From Gammaproteobacteria bacterium (GTDB lineage Bacteria > Pseudomonadota > Gammaproteobacteria > Pseudomonadales > Pseudohongiellaceae): 64,000 nt of DNA. The notes below the pieces were generated by a model, which saw only the letters and a list, made by a program, of their open reading frames with translations, was not told the origin of the DNA and did not search any database. Below are positions 1 through 9,774 of this stretch, piece after piece; position 1 is the stretch's first letter, and each line of letters opens with the position of its first letter. The stretch lies in NCBI GenBank assembly GCA_041395725.1, contig JAWKZW010000001.1:2046001-2110000 (forward strand), read 5' to 3'. Position numbers and translations under genes: made by a program.

Positions 1-984
1 CCCTACTATTTCGAAGAGAATCCGGTGCCAGCCTATAACATTGCCCTGGATGGTTCTTATCCCGTTGTCATTGCCGAAAAAGGCTTCGGCACCGTGATGG
101 CCAGCTTCCCGGTCCGGCGTGGCTCCGGTGAAGGTGCCGAGATAATAAATCTTACTGGTGGCCTGGCGACCAATCAGATTCCCGCCGCAGCAACCGCGAC
201 TATTCTCTCTGCGCAACCGCAACAGCTGGCGGCCACACTGGAAGAAGCAGGGCAATTGTACCGGGCTGCCAACGGCGCCAATTTTGCTATTCAGGCCCGC
301 GCGGAATCGGATCGGGTACTCCTGATCGTGCAGGGGGTGTCTGCGCATTCTTCGGAACCCCAATCCGGCGTCAATCCGGTCTCCCGTTTACTGGATTTTC
401 TACACCGGATGGATGCCCAACAGCTGTTCAAGCACAATCACATTACCGATATAGCTCACTATGCCGCGGTCAACTGGGGCCTGGATTACCTGGGAAATAC
501 GCTGGGCATCGCTTATAGCGACCCCTTCATGGGACCGCTGACTACCGCTGTCACGTTCATCGGTGACGGAGAGCGAGTCCTGCGGCTGGCTGTCAACCTG
601 CGACTGCCGGCAGGTAAGGAGCCGGCCGAACTGTTGCAGCAGATCGAGTCCCGTTTGCTGGCCTGGTCGGAGGCGAACGGAATCGACGTAAGCTTTGACC
701 TGAGCGCCGCTGAACCGATGCATCGCAATCCGGAAGGCGCCTGGGTCAATGCGCTGCTGGATATCGCCACCGAAACTCTGGACATGCCCCGTGAGTTCGG
801 CACCTCGGCCGGCGCCACCTCGATTCATGACCTGCCCAACGGGGTGCAGTTTGGCCTGGCGATGCCGGATCAAAAATATACCGGGCATAACGCCAACGAG
901 TTCAAACGCATCGATCAGTTTCTACTGGATCTGCAGATTGTCACCGAGGCCATGGCAACACTGGGGCGGATGCCGGCTCTCTAG
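1..984 (+). CDS. M20-family peptidase, C-terminal part (5' end outside window)
   Basis: The reading frame is open from the first base and ends at a TAG at 982-984, so the gene starts upstream of the window. The visible 327 codons look like the lid and C-terminal catalytic half of an M20 zinc dipeptidase (PepV-like group). Near the start it carries a 'YPVVIAEKG' stretch typical of this group, then the dimerisation domain with 'VQGVSAHSSEP' (the conserved His after the Gly-Val-Ser-Ala-His motif) at about residues 110-120. Towards the C-terminus 'GTSAGATSIHDLPNGVQFG' and 'GHNANEF' match the substrate- and metal-binding end of the family. It probably hydrolyses small peptides or N-acyl amino acids. 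Substrate and signal peptide cannot be judged because the N-terminus is missing. Confidence 0.85.
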   Translation, partial: PYYFEENPVPAYNIALDGSYPVVIAEKGFGTVMASFPVRRGSGEGAEIINLTGGLATNQIPAAATATILSAQPQQLAATLEEAGQLYRAANGANFAIQARAESDRVLLIVQGVSAHSSEPQSGVNPVSRLLDFLHRMDAQQLFKHNHITDIAHYAAVNWGLDYLGNTLGIAYSDPFMGPLTTAVTFIGDGERVLRLAVNLRLPAGKEPAELLQQIESRLLAWSEANGIDVSFDLSAAEPMHRNPEGAWVNALLDIATETLDMPREFGTSAGATSIHDLPNGVQFGLAMPDQKYTGHNANEFKRIDQFLLDLQIVTEAMATLGRMPAL

Positions 985-1003
985 GGAGCCCAGGGGGACA
1001 CTG
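984..1003. repeat. Half-copy of the GGGACACTG repeat end
   Basis: The bases directly after the M20 stop, GGGAGCCCAGGGGGACACTG, match the reverse complement of the right end of the palindromic element at 5432-5502 including its flank, and the left flank and end of the element at 2690-2801. No second arm follows, so this is a solo end left by deletion or decay. Confidence 0.5.
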
Positions 1004-1078
1004 CCTGATTGCGCGGACCCGTACTAATCGTATAGTTATCAATCAGCTTTTCGGCCGAAAGCCTGCAGAGAGAATGCT

Positions 1079-2680
1079 ATGTATTGCAATTATAAGAATA
1101 CTCTAATCCTCCTTTTCGTTTGTGCGTTCGCCTCGGGTACCAGTTCGGCATTTGACCAATGGCAGATAAATGAAGTTTTCTCCAGTTCCGACGGCAGGGT
1201 GCAATACGTTGAACTGTACACATCTGAATCCGGCCAGGGAGGCTGGGAGGGGCTAACGTTATTTAGCCGAAATCAGGACGATGGCGGAGCGACAGGGCCC
1301 GGACGCAGCTTGGTGCTGGATACAGCGCTGACCGGGGACACAGCGGGCAGGAATGTGTTGCTGGCAACCCAGCGGTTTGTAGAGCGAACCGGACTGCCTC
1401 CCGATTATTACATACCCGAGAGTTTCCTGCCCCTCGATGGCGGGATTCTCTATCTTGGAAGCGTCGATAGTCTGGAGATCGTCCGGGAAGACTAACCACT
1501 CAATGGAACTCAATCGATGGACGGTGACGGTAATCCGCAAATAGTCTCGCCGCTAAACTACAGTGGGCAGGGCTCCGGGGTCGCGATTGAGCCAGCAGCA
1601 ACAGCAGACCTCAGCGCTGGAATTCTTAACGTTTCCGTTGTCGATGCCCCAGGTATCGGTGTTGCGAATCTCAATTTCGACATTGATCTGGAAACACTGG
1701 AATTTACCCTGCGGGATGGCTTCTACCTCTATGGCGAAGGAATCGATCCAAGCGCGCATCCATCGATATTTCAGAATAATAGCTCGCTCTACATTCCTAC
1801 TCTGGTTCTGGACGATGAATTCATAGAACTTCGTATGTATCTGCTGGATTACGATTCGATTGTGTTCGGCAATATCGAAATAATTGACGTCCATCCTGTC
1901 CTGGTGGATACCAACGCCGATGCGGAACCAAACAGGGTCGTCTGGGAGACGTACAGCGATGTGGACGGCACGATTCAATTCATCGAGCTGTTTACGTCAA
2001 GCTCTGAAGAACAGAATCTCGCCGGCGTAACTCTTGTGGCCGCACGCAGCCTCGGGAGCGAGAGGCAGACATTCACGTTTCCAGAAGACTTGAGCGGCTC
2101 AACCAAGAACAAGTCAATCCTGCTTGCTACCGCCGCGTTCGAAGATGCGGCAGGGATAGTGCAAGGCTACCTCATTCCGGACTCGGTCCTCCCTTCCGGC
2201 GATGTGAAGACGATCTCCCTGGAGTTCAAAGGAGGCACCGACCGTGTTCGTCTGCCAGGAAACGTTTAACCGCTTAATGGATTTTAATCCCTTAACCGGT
2301 TGGGCGGGCCAGGTATCGCTTCTCCGACAAATCTGGCCGGCGAAACGGGGACCGTCAATGTAGGATCGTTTGCAATTTTCAATCCACAGGACAACACCAT
2401 TTTTCTGCCCGAAGTAGATCGCGGAGAGCAGGGGCTCCAGGCAGCCCAATTTGAAGTGGATTTAGAGAATCTGCTTTTTTACTTTCAATACGGGGCGCCA
2501 CTCAGATCCAAGACTCTGCTGAGTGACGACGCTGCGACCTTCATGTTCGGCGACGGTATTTACCAATATTATGTGCCTAAGCTGCTCGTTGGGGATATGT
2601 TCTACGAGATCACGTTCGATTGGATTAATGAGTTGAATGCCTACGGTAATATCCAGGTACTGAGCCAGACGAGCAGATAA
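1079..2680 (+). pseudogene. Exported tandem-module protein interrupted by three in-frame TAA codons
   Basis: A single reading frame runs from ATG 1079 to the stop at 2678-2680 and is broken only by TAA at 1493-1495, 2267-2269 and 2285-2287; there is no frameshift. The start is followed by a signal peptide (ILLFVCAFASGTSSAF). Two homologous modules follow. Each opens with a strand such as 'INEVFSSSDGRVQYVELYT' or 'VDGTIQFIELFTSS', has an 'LLAT..F' segment and a 'PLNG' linker, and ends with a beta-rich piece (IFLPEVDRGEQGL...FEVDLENLLFYF). The stops fall in the linker: the first two directly precede 'PLNG' in module 1 and module 2, and the third sits where module 1 has CAA (Gln). Function is unknown; the protein would be periplasmic or secreted. 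It is either a nonsense-decayed gene or one read through at TAA. The frame itself is certain. Confidence 0.75.
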
Positions 2681-2689
2681 GGAGCCTAG

Positions 2690-2801
2690 GGGACACTGAT
2701 AGTATAATAGCTGAAGAAGTTTGCTCGCTGTATTCGGTTAGAATCGTTGAGCCAATCTCAGCCAATCCCAAGGGTTTGTCGTTAAACTATCAGTGTCCCC
2801 G
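2690..2801. repeat. MITE/REP-like element, long form, copy 1
   Basis: This is a 112-bp element with terminal inverted repeats: GGGGACACTGATAGT at the left end and ACTATCAGTGTCCCC at the right. Its interior (ctgtattcg.t..gaatcgttgagccaat) is shared with the copy at 10911-11030 but not with the shorter palindromes. The flank 'GGAGCC(C/T)AGGGG' also recurs at 984 and 5500. It has no coding capacity. It supplies a false N-terminal extension to the AraC gene that follows. Confidence 0.8.
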
Positions 2802-2859
2802 TTGCCGATGTTCATCTGCTGATCTATATTCCATCAGTACACGTAAATTCAGTTTACCT

Positions 2860-3882
2860 ATGGGACAGATTACTTCACTTTTTGCACACAAAGTTGCGCG
2901 TATTGCTGAAAAGTCCATCGACGTTTCTGCCATGCTGGCATCAATTGGTATTGATCCAGGTGCGCCAGTCGATCCATCAGTTATGGTAAGCGACAGTGAC
3001 TACTATAGATTCTTAGAAAACATCGCCGTGGCAGAGCAATCCGGTCACACGCTACCGCTGCGTGCAGGCAATTCCATGTGCTGCGATGACTACGGCGTCT
3101 TCGGCCTGGCGTGGAAAACAGCTTCCAACCTGAGAGCCTCCTTTACCAGAGCGGAACGATACTGGCGATTCTTGACCAGCGTTGCTGTTTATGAAATCGA
3201 GCCTACAGATGATGGCTCGTTCGCCCATCTTCTCCGAGACGGGGGCCGGGATTTGGGAACGAGACTTTCCAACGAAGCCACGGTCGCAAGTATGTTTACA
3301 ATAAGTCGCGAAGCAGCAGCCCAACCAGTGAAGCTGTATGGTGTATTCTTTAAACACGCAGGGCCTGAGATCACGTCAGATCACGAGGCGTTCTTTGGGT
3401 GTCCGGTGCATTTTAATACTGACCGCGATGCCCTGCTGATCGCAAAGGAATCCATGCAAGGGCGTAATAAACTCGCTGATGCTGGAATTGCGAAATATTT
3501 CAAAGCTCAACTCGAAGCAGAGATTACTCAGTTTTACAACGAAGACTCGTTGGACAAGCAAGTAAAGACGCAAGTTGCAAATGCCCTGAGCGAGGGAATT
3601 CCTAATGTCAGCGATACAGCCAGTGCGCTGGCCATGAGTGGCCGCACCCTTCAACGCAAGCTGGCTGAGCAAGGCTTCACGTATCAGGAGCTAGTGGACG
3701 GCGCACGCCGCGAGTTGGCAGAGCAGTTGCTGTTGCAGAGCAAACATTCTCTCAGTGACATCGCCTTTCTCACGGGTTTCTCTGAGCAGAGCTCGTTCAA
3801 TCGGGCATTCAAGCGCTGGGCAGGTCAGACTCCGCGCTCCTATCGTCTCTCCGCCCAATCCCGGATCTTCCCATCACAGTAG
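2860..3882 (+). CDS. AraC-family transcriptional regulator
   Basis: A 340-residue regulator. The N-terminal two thirds match the arabinose-binding-like (PF12625) sensor domain seen in OruR/ArgR-type AraC proteins. The last ~100 residues carry the double helix-turn-helix, with 'VSDTASALAMSGRTLQRKL' for the first HTH and 'SLSDIAFLTGFSEQSSFNRAFKRW...TPRSYR' for the second. The frame is open back to 2776, but those 28 codons are read out of the repeat element, so I take ATG 2860 (MGQITSLFAHKV), which fits the family N-terminus. The gene lies 125 bp upstream of, and in the same direction as, an NmrA-like reductase and a DUF4345 membrane gene, which it probably controls. The effector is unknown. 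Confidence 0.85.
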   Translation: MGQITSLFAHKVARIAEKSIDVSAMLASIGIDPGAPVDPSVMVSDSDYYRFLENIAVAEQSGHTLPLRAGNSMCCDDYGVFGLAWKTASNLRASFTRAERYWRFLTSVAVYEIEPTDDGSFAHLLRDGGRDLGTRLSNEATVASMFTISREAAAQPVKLYGVFFKHAGPEITSDHEAFFGCPVHFNTDRDALLIAKESMQGRNKLADAGIAKYFKAQLEAEITQFYNEDSLDKQVKTQVANALSEGIPNVSDTASALAMSGRTLQRKLAEQGFTYQELVDGARRELAEQLLLQSKHSLSDIAFLTGFSEQSSFNRAFKRWAGQTPRSYRLSAQSRIFPSQ

Positions 3883-4007
3883 GCCCTGCCCCAGAAATTG
3901 GCAGCATCGGCCAAAAACTTGGCATTAGCTGTCAATAGTATCGCCTCCTGAACCACTAAGATCTCTACTGACTTCTTTAATCGACGAGATCAATTCAGGA
4001 GAGACCT

Positions 4008-4847
4008 ATGCATAACCTTGATCAAAAATTCACTTTAGTAACCGGAGGCACCGGTAAGACTGGTCGCCGCATCGTGGAGAATCTTAAAACTATGGGCAAA
4101 CCAGTTCGAGTGGGATCACGCTCATCCAGTCCCTCCTTCGACTGGAACAACGAGTCCCGCTGGGATGAGTGCCTTGAGAACGTAGAGGCGGTATACATTA
4201 GCTACGCGCCTGATCTGGCCATGCCGGGCGCAACCGACACAATTAAAGCTTTCGTGGACCTGGCTGTAGCGAAAGGAGTCAAGCGTTTGGTGCTATTGTC
4301 TGGCAGAGGTGAAGAAGAGGCTCAGGCCTGCGAGCAGATCGTTATCAACAGCGGTCTGGAATGGACCATAGTCAGAGCAAGCTGGTTCTTCCAGAACTTT
4401 TCGGAAGGCGCATTTATTGACATGGTGCTTGGCGGACAAATCGCGCTTCCTGCAGGCGATACGCAGGAGCCTTTTGTGGATGTGGATGACATCTCTGAAG
4501 TGGCCACGGCTGCTCTCTCTCAGGATCGTCACAACGGTCAGATTTACGAATTAACTGGTCCACGTCTGATGAGATTCACTGACATCGCGGCGGACCTATC
4601 GGCAGCGATCGGTCGCGAAATCACGTATCTGGATGTGCCACATGACGCTTTTGTTAATGAGGTGAAAGCTTCAGGAGCGCCACAGGACGTAGTATGGATG
4701 CTGGATTATCTGTTTGCCACCGTATTGGACGGCCGTAATTCCTCTCTCACCGATGGTGTAAAGCGGGCGCTTGGCCGCGAACCCAGAGACTTCAGATTAT
4801 TCGCAAGGGAAGTCGCCAAGACTGGCCTGTGGAGGGTAGCCGCGTGA
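4008..4847 (+). CDS. NmrA/SDR-type NAD(P)-binding protein
   Basis: This 279-residue protein has an atypical short-chain reductase (NmrA-like) fold. The dinucleotide-binding loop 'VTGGTGKTGRRIVENL' is at residues 12-27, 'VKRLVLLSGRG' forms strand 4, and 'LEWTIVRASWFFQNF' matches the substrate-side loop of the quinone-reductase/NmrA group. The catalytic Tyr-x-x-x-Lys of classical SDRs is absent, as expected for this group. It likely acts as an NAD(P)H-dependent oxidoreductase or redox sensor in the cytosol. The start is supported by GGAGAG eight bases upstream. The following membrane gene overlaps its stop (GTGA), which indicates an operon. Confidence 0.82.
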   Translation: MHNLDQKFTLVTGGTGKTGRRIVENLKTMGKPVRVGSRSSSPSFDWNNESRWDECLENVEAVYISYAPDLAMPGATDTIKAFVDLAVAKGVKRLVLLSGRGEEEAQACEQIVINSGLEWTIVRASWFFQNFSEGAFIDMVLGGQIALPAGDTQEPFVDVDDISEVATAALSQDRHNGQIYELTGPRLMRFTDIAADLSAAIGREITYLDVPHDAFVNEVKASGAPQDVVWMLDYLFATVLDGRNSSLTDGVKRALGREPRDFRLFAREVAKTGLWRVAA

Positions 4848-5251
4848 ACGGCTTAATCAGAGCTCAATTACACGTGAATGGTTGGGGCGCTGTGTTAATC
4901 GGTAGCTTTATAATTCTGGACCCGGTAAGCATGCTGTCTTCCTACGGCCTGCAAGGCGAGCTGTCGGTGGGTTTGCTGTCAGAGCTGAGAGCTCCCGGTG
5001 GTTTGCTTTTACTCTGCGGGCTGGTGATCGTGGTTTGCGCGTCGTGGCCATCTGCAGTTCAAAAAGGCCTTCTGCTTTCAATAGCGGTATATGGCGGCTA
5101 CGGCAGTGTAAGACTGCTGGCTATGCTGCTTGATGGTATACCACCCGTGGAGATACAACTGGCAACTGCTATCGAAGTCGGGCTGTGCGCGCTTTCCGTG
5201 GCGTCATTTTACAACGTCCTATTTCGTGGTCAGCGGGTGTTCAACAGCTAG
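4844..5251 (+). CDS. DUF4345-like small membrane protein
   Basis: A 135-residue protein with four hydrophobic helices (for example 'WGAVLIGSFIILDPVSML', 'GGLLLLCGLVIVVCASW', 'GLLLSIAVYGGYGSVRLL') in the arrangement of the DUF4345 family. I choose GTG 4844, which overlaps the stop of the reductase gene by four bases (GTGA) and implies translational coupling. An in-frame GTG five codons upstream is also open but less likely. Function is unknown. The AraC / NmrA-like reductase / DUF4345 / DUF1772 order suggests a small redox or membrane-modification operon under the AraC protein. Confidence 0.65.
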   Translation: MNGLIRAQLHVNGWGAVLIGSFIILDPVSMLSSYGLQGELSVGLLSELRAPGGLLLLCGLVIVVCASWPSAVQKGLLLSIAVYGGYGSVRLLAMLLDGIPPVEIQLATAIEVGLCALSVASFYNVLFRGQRVFNS

Positions 5252-5261
5252 GGAGATATTT

Positions 5262-5431
5262 ATGACATTTCATTGGACAATCTACTTCTGCCTGCTTCTT
5301 GCGCTCTGGTTGGAGTCGTTTTCAAAGCCTTTTCTGAATTCATTATGGCTGGCCTGCTGCGTGCCGCGCCCGCTGCGGGTATCGAAACTATGCAATGGAT
5401 TAATCGGACAGTGCTGCGAACGGACAAAAGC
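5262..5431 (+). pseudogene. DUF1772 (anthrone-oxygenase-like) membrane gene, truncated by a repeat
   Basis: An ATG at 5262 with a GGGAGA ribosome-binding site starts a frame (MTFHWTIYFCLL) that does not match any family. The next frame over, readable from TTG 5273, gives 'ALVGVVFKAFSEFIMAGL' and 'AAPAAGIETMQWINRTVL', the recognisable start of a DUF1772 membrane protein. A one-base frameshift near the start is therefore likely. The gene is then cut off after about 50 codons by the palindromic element at 5432-5502. The family normally has ~150 residues, so this copy is dead. Confidence 0.65.
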
Positions 5432-5502
5432 GGGAGCACTGATAACTTAATAATTTCACGAATCAATCGATTGGCTAAGTTATTAAGTTATCAGTGTCCC
5501 CT
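5432..5502. repeat. Palindromic REP-like element, short form, copy with degenerate left arm
   Basis: The right arm (TAAGTTATTAAGTTATCAGTGTCCCC) is intact and the left arm (GGGAGCACTGATAACTTAATAA) carries a few mismatches. The central AATC.ATCGATT is shared with the copies at 12491 and 13338. It interrupts a DUF1772 gene, which shows that the element, or an ancestor of it, was mobile. Confidence 0.75.
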
Positions 5503-5526
5503 GGGCTCCCGGCAGGCCCGGTCTCA

Positions 5527-6483
5527 TCAAGGGTTATTCAGGGATTGCAGGGTAAAGATAAGGTTTTCGGGATCCGTCAGCGTGAAGACCACATCGATAA
5601 ACAGCACGTCATCGCCCACCGCAATTTCAGGCAGAAACAACTCGCCGGTCTCAAAATCGAATCTGGCCATGCCCCTGTTCCACTCGTCGAGAGCGACAAT
5701 CGAATCGGGCAAGGCCCGAAATGTGCCCTCCTCGAGCGATTCCAGCTGGAACGAAAGGCTAAGATAAGCGGATTCTCCGATGTCAAGCTGCGCATGTATC
5801 TGCTCCGAAGTCGGATCGAAAATATTAGCTACCTGACGGCTGTCCATGACCACGAAGGTAAAGTTGTCGCGTGTCATCAGATTGCAGTTGTAGAAAGGGT
5901 AATCAATCCAGTAATTTACCAGCGGGATGGAAGGGAGCACTGGACCAAGCGAAATCCGCGGCTGGCCATGAATGGCATTGACCACCGCCTGACCTGCTAT
6001 GATCTTCCCGATTACCACCGGAGCCGAACCCGACCCGTCGTCTTCAACGCCATTGGCGATATTCAACTGCCATTCGTTGCTGAGCTGTCCTGCGTCGAGC
6101 GGGTCGCGACGTATCGCAAAGGACCCGGACACGTTGTTTAGACCCGTTACTTCAAGAGGGTGTCTGACGCCAGGCGCAGCTTCGAAAGGGCCTTGACTGC
6201 AGGACTCCAACCGGAACAGACCACCCCGCACCGTACCTCCCTGGGCCCAATGCACAAAGGTGAGGTTATACACCCCGGAGTCTACGTTTTGCAGAAAGCG
6301 TGCCACCGTCGCTGGAGCCTGCTCTTCATAAAGCTCGAGCGTAAAAAAACCGAATAGCGTCTGCACATCAACAACAGTGGCAGCATGGGAAGCACTAATC
6401 CCGCCGACGGAAGACAGCAACAGGATCAGGAGCTTCAGCCCTGACTTCAGCCGAAGTCGAGCGGAAAAAGAAAGCTGTTTCAT
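5527..6483 (-). CDS. Exported cyclophilin-like protein with extra C-terminal beta domain
   Basis: A 318-residue protein with a signal peptide (LKLLILLLSSVGGISASHA). It is followed at about residues 36-190 by a cyclophilin-type peptidyl-prolyl isomerase fold: 'VDVQTLFGFFTLELYEEQAP' and 'TVARFLQNVDSGVY' are the family's opening strands. The 'FHR' catalytic stretch reads 'FVHWAQGGTVRGG', so the canonical catalytic arginine is missing and isomerase activity is doubtful. The last ~100 residues form a separate beta-rich domain ending 'GELFLPEIAVGDDVLF...VVFTLTDPENLIFTLQ', which resembles modules in the broken genes at 1079-2680 and 7195-9774. It is transcribed alone. Periplasmic location is inferred. 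Confidence 0.78.
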   Translation of the reverse strand: MKQLSFSARLRLKSGLKLLILLLSSVGGISASHAATVVDVQTLFGFFTLELYEEQAPATVARFLQNVDSGVYNLTFVHWAQGGTVRGGLFRLESCSQGPFEAAPGVRHPLEVTGLNNVSGSFAIRRDPLDAGQLSNEWQLNIANGVEDDGSGSAPVVIGKIIAGQAVVNAIHGQPRISLGPVLPSIPLVNYWIDYPFYNCNLMTRDNFTFVVMDSRQVANIFDPTSEQIHAQLDIGESAYLSLSFQLESLEEGTFRALPDSIVALDEWNRGMARFDFETGELFLPEIAVGDDVLFIDVVFTLTDPENLIFTLQSLNNP

Positions 6484-7194
6484 GGTGATTTAATCCGTTT
6501 GCATTTTGAGTGACGGGATTCTATCAGAAGTTTGCTCCTCACCGATATTGTGCGACTCCGCGAACCGGTCGACCAACTCTGACTTAACAAGATCATTGGG
6601 TTATGTGACATGGGCACAACTTGATGGAACAGCTCAGGTTTGTAACTCATAGAAACATAGCTGTTTATCGAACCTGCGGGTAGTGTCAAAAATGTTTCGC
6701 TCTTTTTTCTCAGGGGCAGTCCCGGTTCTCGTCCCACACGCGCAGGATCTCGGGCTTCAAGTGACGGCCCCGTATTGATCGATTGGACTCTCTGTCTGGA
6801 TCAGATTCCCGTTTTTGTGCTCAGTGTTCCCTGTTGCTGGTCATGCAGAGTGCAAATCAGTGTCGGCTATTCAGGGTATGTAGCGGAAAATAAGCTAAAA
6901 CAGGTTAAATCGAGAGAAAATAGGCCAGTTTCAAGCAATGACCAATGCATTAACTCATTGTTACTAACAAAGATATAACTTTATGCGTAAATCTTCGAAC
7001 CAGTTGCTCTCGTCGAGTGGAGCCTGCCGGGTCGTGTAACCTCCTCGGTATCACTCTGATAACAACAGCCGACTTAATTCCCATGTGATTTTGAGTCACT
7101 TGTCACAAAACTGAACAATACCAGGCTTCGGCTATAAATTATTTTCTTATTATTGAACTCCCCTGTTTAAGACTGCACTCTCCGGAGAGTTTTT
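6484..7194. other. Gene-poor 0.7-kb spacer
   Basis: No open frame here has a plausible start, ribosome-binding site and protein-like composition. The region separates divergent exported genes and must hold both promoters. AT-rich sequence at 7120-7160 lies just upstream of the cytochrome gene, whose ribosome-binding site is GGAGAG at about 7184-7189. The string CAGTGTTCCCTGTTGCTGG near 6824 resembles the right flank of the palindrome at 12491-12562 and may be an eroded repeat end. Confidence 0.4.
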
Positions 7195-9774
7195 GTGGCT
7201 GGTCAATTCAAGAAAAATCCGTCTGGATGGCTCATAGCGATAGTGCTGTTTGCCGGATTCACTCAGCTCGCCCACGCCGGTCGCTCGGAGCTGATTGATG
7301 GCTACCTGCTTGTTCCCCGTGTCGATGTCGATGGTCTCGGCCCGCTCGAGTTGCGCTTCAGTGTCGAGTTCGACGGCGAATACTTCTTCGTGCTGGAAGC
7401 GGTGAACGAGGCCTCCTCTACCGAGGCCAATTCGGGCGAATTCGAACCAGAGCGGCTGACTATCGAGATCTATCAGACTGAACTGCCTGGCGGTGAGTTG
7501 TTTTCGGTGTTACTGGGCCTGGTGTCTGATGCTCCGGTGGTCATTTTCAATCTGCTGGAAGCGGTGCACTTGAACCCGGAATCGCCAGATCCCGACCCGG
7601 GCAACGGCTCATATCCCGGCGACCCTGAACGCGGCCGCAGCACCTACGAATCCCAGTGCGCAATCTGCCACGGCGCGGGTGGCAGCGGTGGCGTGGCGCC
7701 TGCCCTGACCAGCGACGTACCGCTGGCGGAACTCATCGAGACCATTGCACAGACCATGCCGCTGGACGATGTCACACGTTGCGACAACGACTGCGCCGCT
7801 GACGTCGCAGCCTTCATTCTGACCACTTTCGTGGATCCGCCTGACGATCTCCCGGCATTGAATGTGAAAACGCTACATCGACTGAACCGGACGGAATTCA
7901 ACAACACCATAAGGGATCTGCTCGGTACCAATCAGCAACCGGCAGATAACTTTCCGGCCGACGACATCGTGTTCGGCTTCGACAATATCGCCGCGGTTCT
8001 CAGTCTGTCACCGCTGCATGTGGAGCTCTACGAGCAGGCCGCGTGGAATCTGGCCGAAGCGCTCGTTTCGCTGGAGAGCTCACCCGGACTCTGGTCACTC
8101 TACGCCCAGGATAGCGATTGCAGCGTCGGCGGCGCCACCGGCGAATACTGGAATCTCTGGTCCAACGGCAGCTGTTCAATGCGGATCCCGCTGCCGGTAG
8201 ACGGGACCCGCAGGCTGACGGCATGGGTTTCACCCATGCAGGCCGGACCCGACCTGGTACAGTCAGCACTTATGGTCGATGGCAGCAGTGTGCTCACTAC
8301 GCAAGTGGCTGCCGCTTCCGGCAGCTTTGAGGAAATTCAAACCACTGCACAGATCAGCGGAGGTACCCCGGAGATCGGCGTCGCGTTCCTCAATGATTAC
8401 TACAACCCCGATCTGGCGGAAGACCGCAATCTGCTGGTGGACTGGTTCCAGGTGTAAGGGCCCCTGTAGATCGATCCGGCAGCGCGGCGCCTGATGATCT
8501 GCGATCCACAGGAAATGGGCGAGCAGGCCTGCGGGTCGTTGATTCTTGAATCGTTTCTGCTGCGCGTCTGGCGGCGCCCGCCGAGCACGGAGGAAGTCTC
8601 CAGGCTTTGTGGCCTGGTGGAACTGGCGAAGGCCGAAGGTGATGTCTTCAACACCGGCATCACCCTGGCGGTGGCGGCGGCACTGCAGTCACCGAATTTC
8701 ATCTTTCGCGTCGAATTGGATGCCGAGCCCGGCACTGATGTCGTTCATGCACTGGACGATTTCGAACTTGCGTCCCGCCTGTCCTACTTTATCTGGAGCA
8801 CGGCACCGGACCAGGAGCTGCTGGATCTGGCCAGTCAGGGTCAGCCGCAGCAGTTGGAGGTGCTGCGACAACAGGTTGACAGAATGCTGGACGACCCGCG
8901 CTCGCGGGCGCTGGTGGAAAACTTCGCCGGACAATGGCTGCGCACTCGAGGTATCGCTGACCTTATCCCGGACCCCATGGCGTTCCCGGAATGGCGGGAA
9001 TCACTTCGTGACTCGATGAAGATGCAGGCCGACATGTTCCTCCGCACCTTCATAGACGAAGAGCGCAGCATGCTGGAACTGTTGACCGCCACCGATACCT
9101 TTGTCGACAGCAATCTGGCTGACCATTATGGCCTCGCCGGTGAATTCGACGTGCAGCCCACGCGGGTGGACCTGGGCCCTGACACCTCCCGGCGCGGTAT
9201 CCTGGGGCAGGCAGGGCTACTGGCGGTATTGTCTTACCCCACCCGTACCTCACCTGTACAACGGGGCAAATGGGTGTTGGGCGAGCTGTTGTGCGCCGAA
9301 CCACCACCCCCGCCACCTGGCGTCGAGGGCCTCGCGGAAGAAGCGATTGCCAACGGCACAGTGGCCGAGGTGCTGGCGCAACACCGTGAACGGGAAGAGT
9401 GCGCGGTGTGCCATGACCTGATGGACCCTATCGGCCTGGGGCTGGAGAATTTCGACGGCATCGGCACCTGGCGCAGCATCGAGAACGGCACGCCTATCGA
9501 CCCGTCCGGCGTACTGTACGGCGCCGGTCCCTTCAGTGATCCGGCCGAAATGGTGGACATGCCCGCAGAGGACCAGCGCTTCCCGGCCTGCGTGGCCGAG
9601 AAGCTTTTTACCTATGGTATGGGCCGCGGCACCACCGACTACGATGAGCCTCATCTCGAGTCGATCACCCAATCCTTCGTGGAGTCCAATCACAGCTTCC
9701 GCAGTCTGGTGGAATTCATTGCCAGCAGCGAGCCCTTCCGTACCCGCAGCAGCGCGGCAGGAGACCCGCCATGA
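7195..9774 (+). pseudogene. DUF1587/DUF1592/DUF1588/DUF1585 c-type cytochrome protein with two in-frame stops
   Basis: One frame of 860 codons from GTG 7195 (GGAGAG five bases upstream) to TGA 9772-9774, interrupted only by TAA at 8455-8457 and TAG at 8467-8469 (…DWFQV-stop-GPL-stop-IDP…). The order is: signal anchor, a short beta module at residues 30-75, a cytochrome c domain with CAICH at residues 155-159, DUF1587 (LNRTEFNNTIRDLLG), DUF1592 (LASRLSYFIWSTAPDQELL), DUF1588 with a second CxxCH (CAVCHD), and DUF1585 at the end. Intact relatives read VEGP where the first stop lies. This family pairs with DUF1552 proteins, as here. With both stops unrescued, only the N-terminal half would be made, without DUF1592/1588/1585. 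Confidence 0.82.

Noticed and set aside
2776..2859. Longer start for the AraC regulator
   Set aside because: The extra 28 codons are translated from the end of a repeat element and adjacent spacer.
6480..6737. 85-residue minus-strand frame upstream of the cyclophilin-like gene
   Set aside because: Composition is unlike a protein and it lies in the promoter spacer; no start signal is visible.
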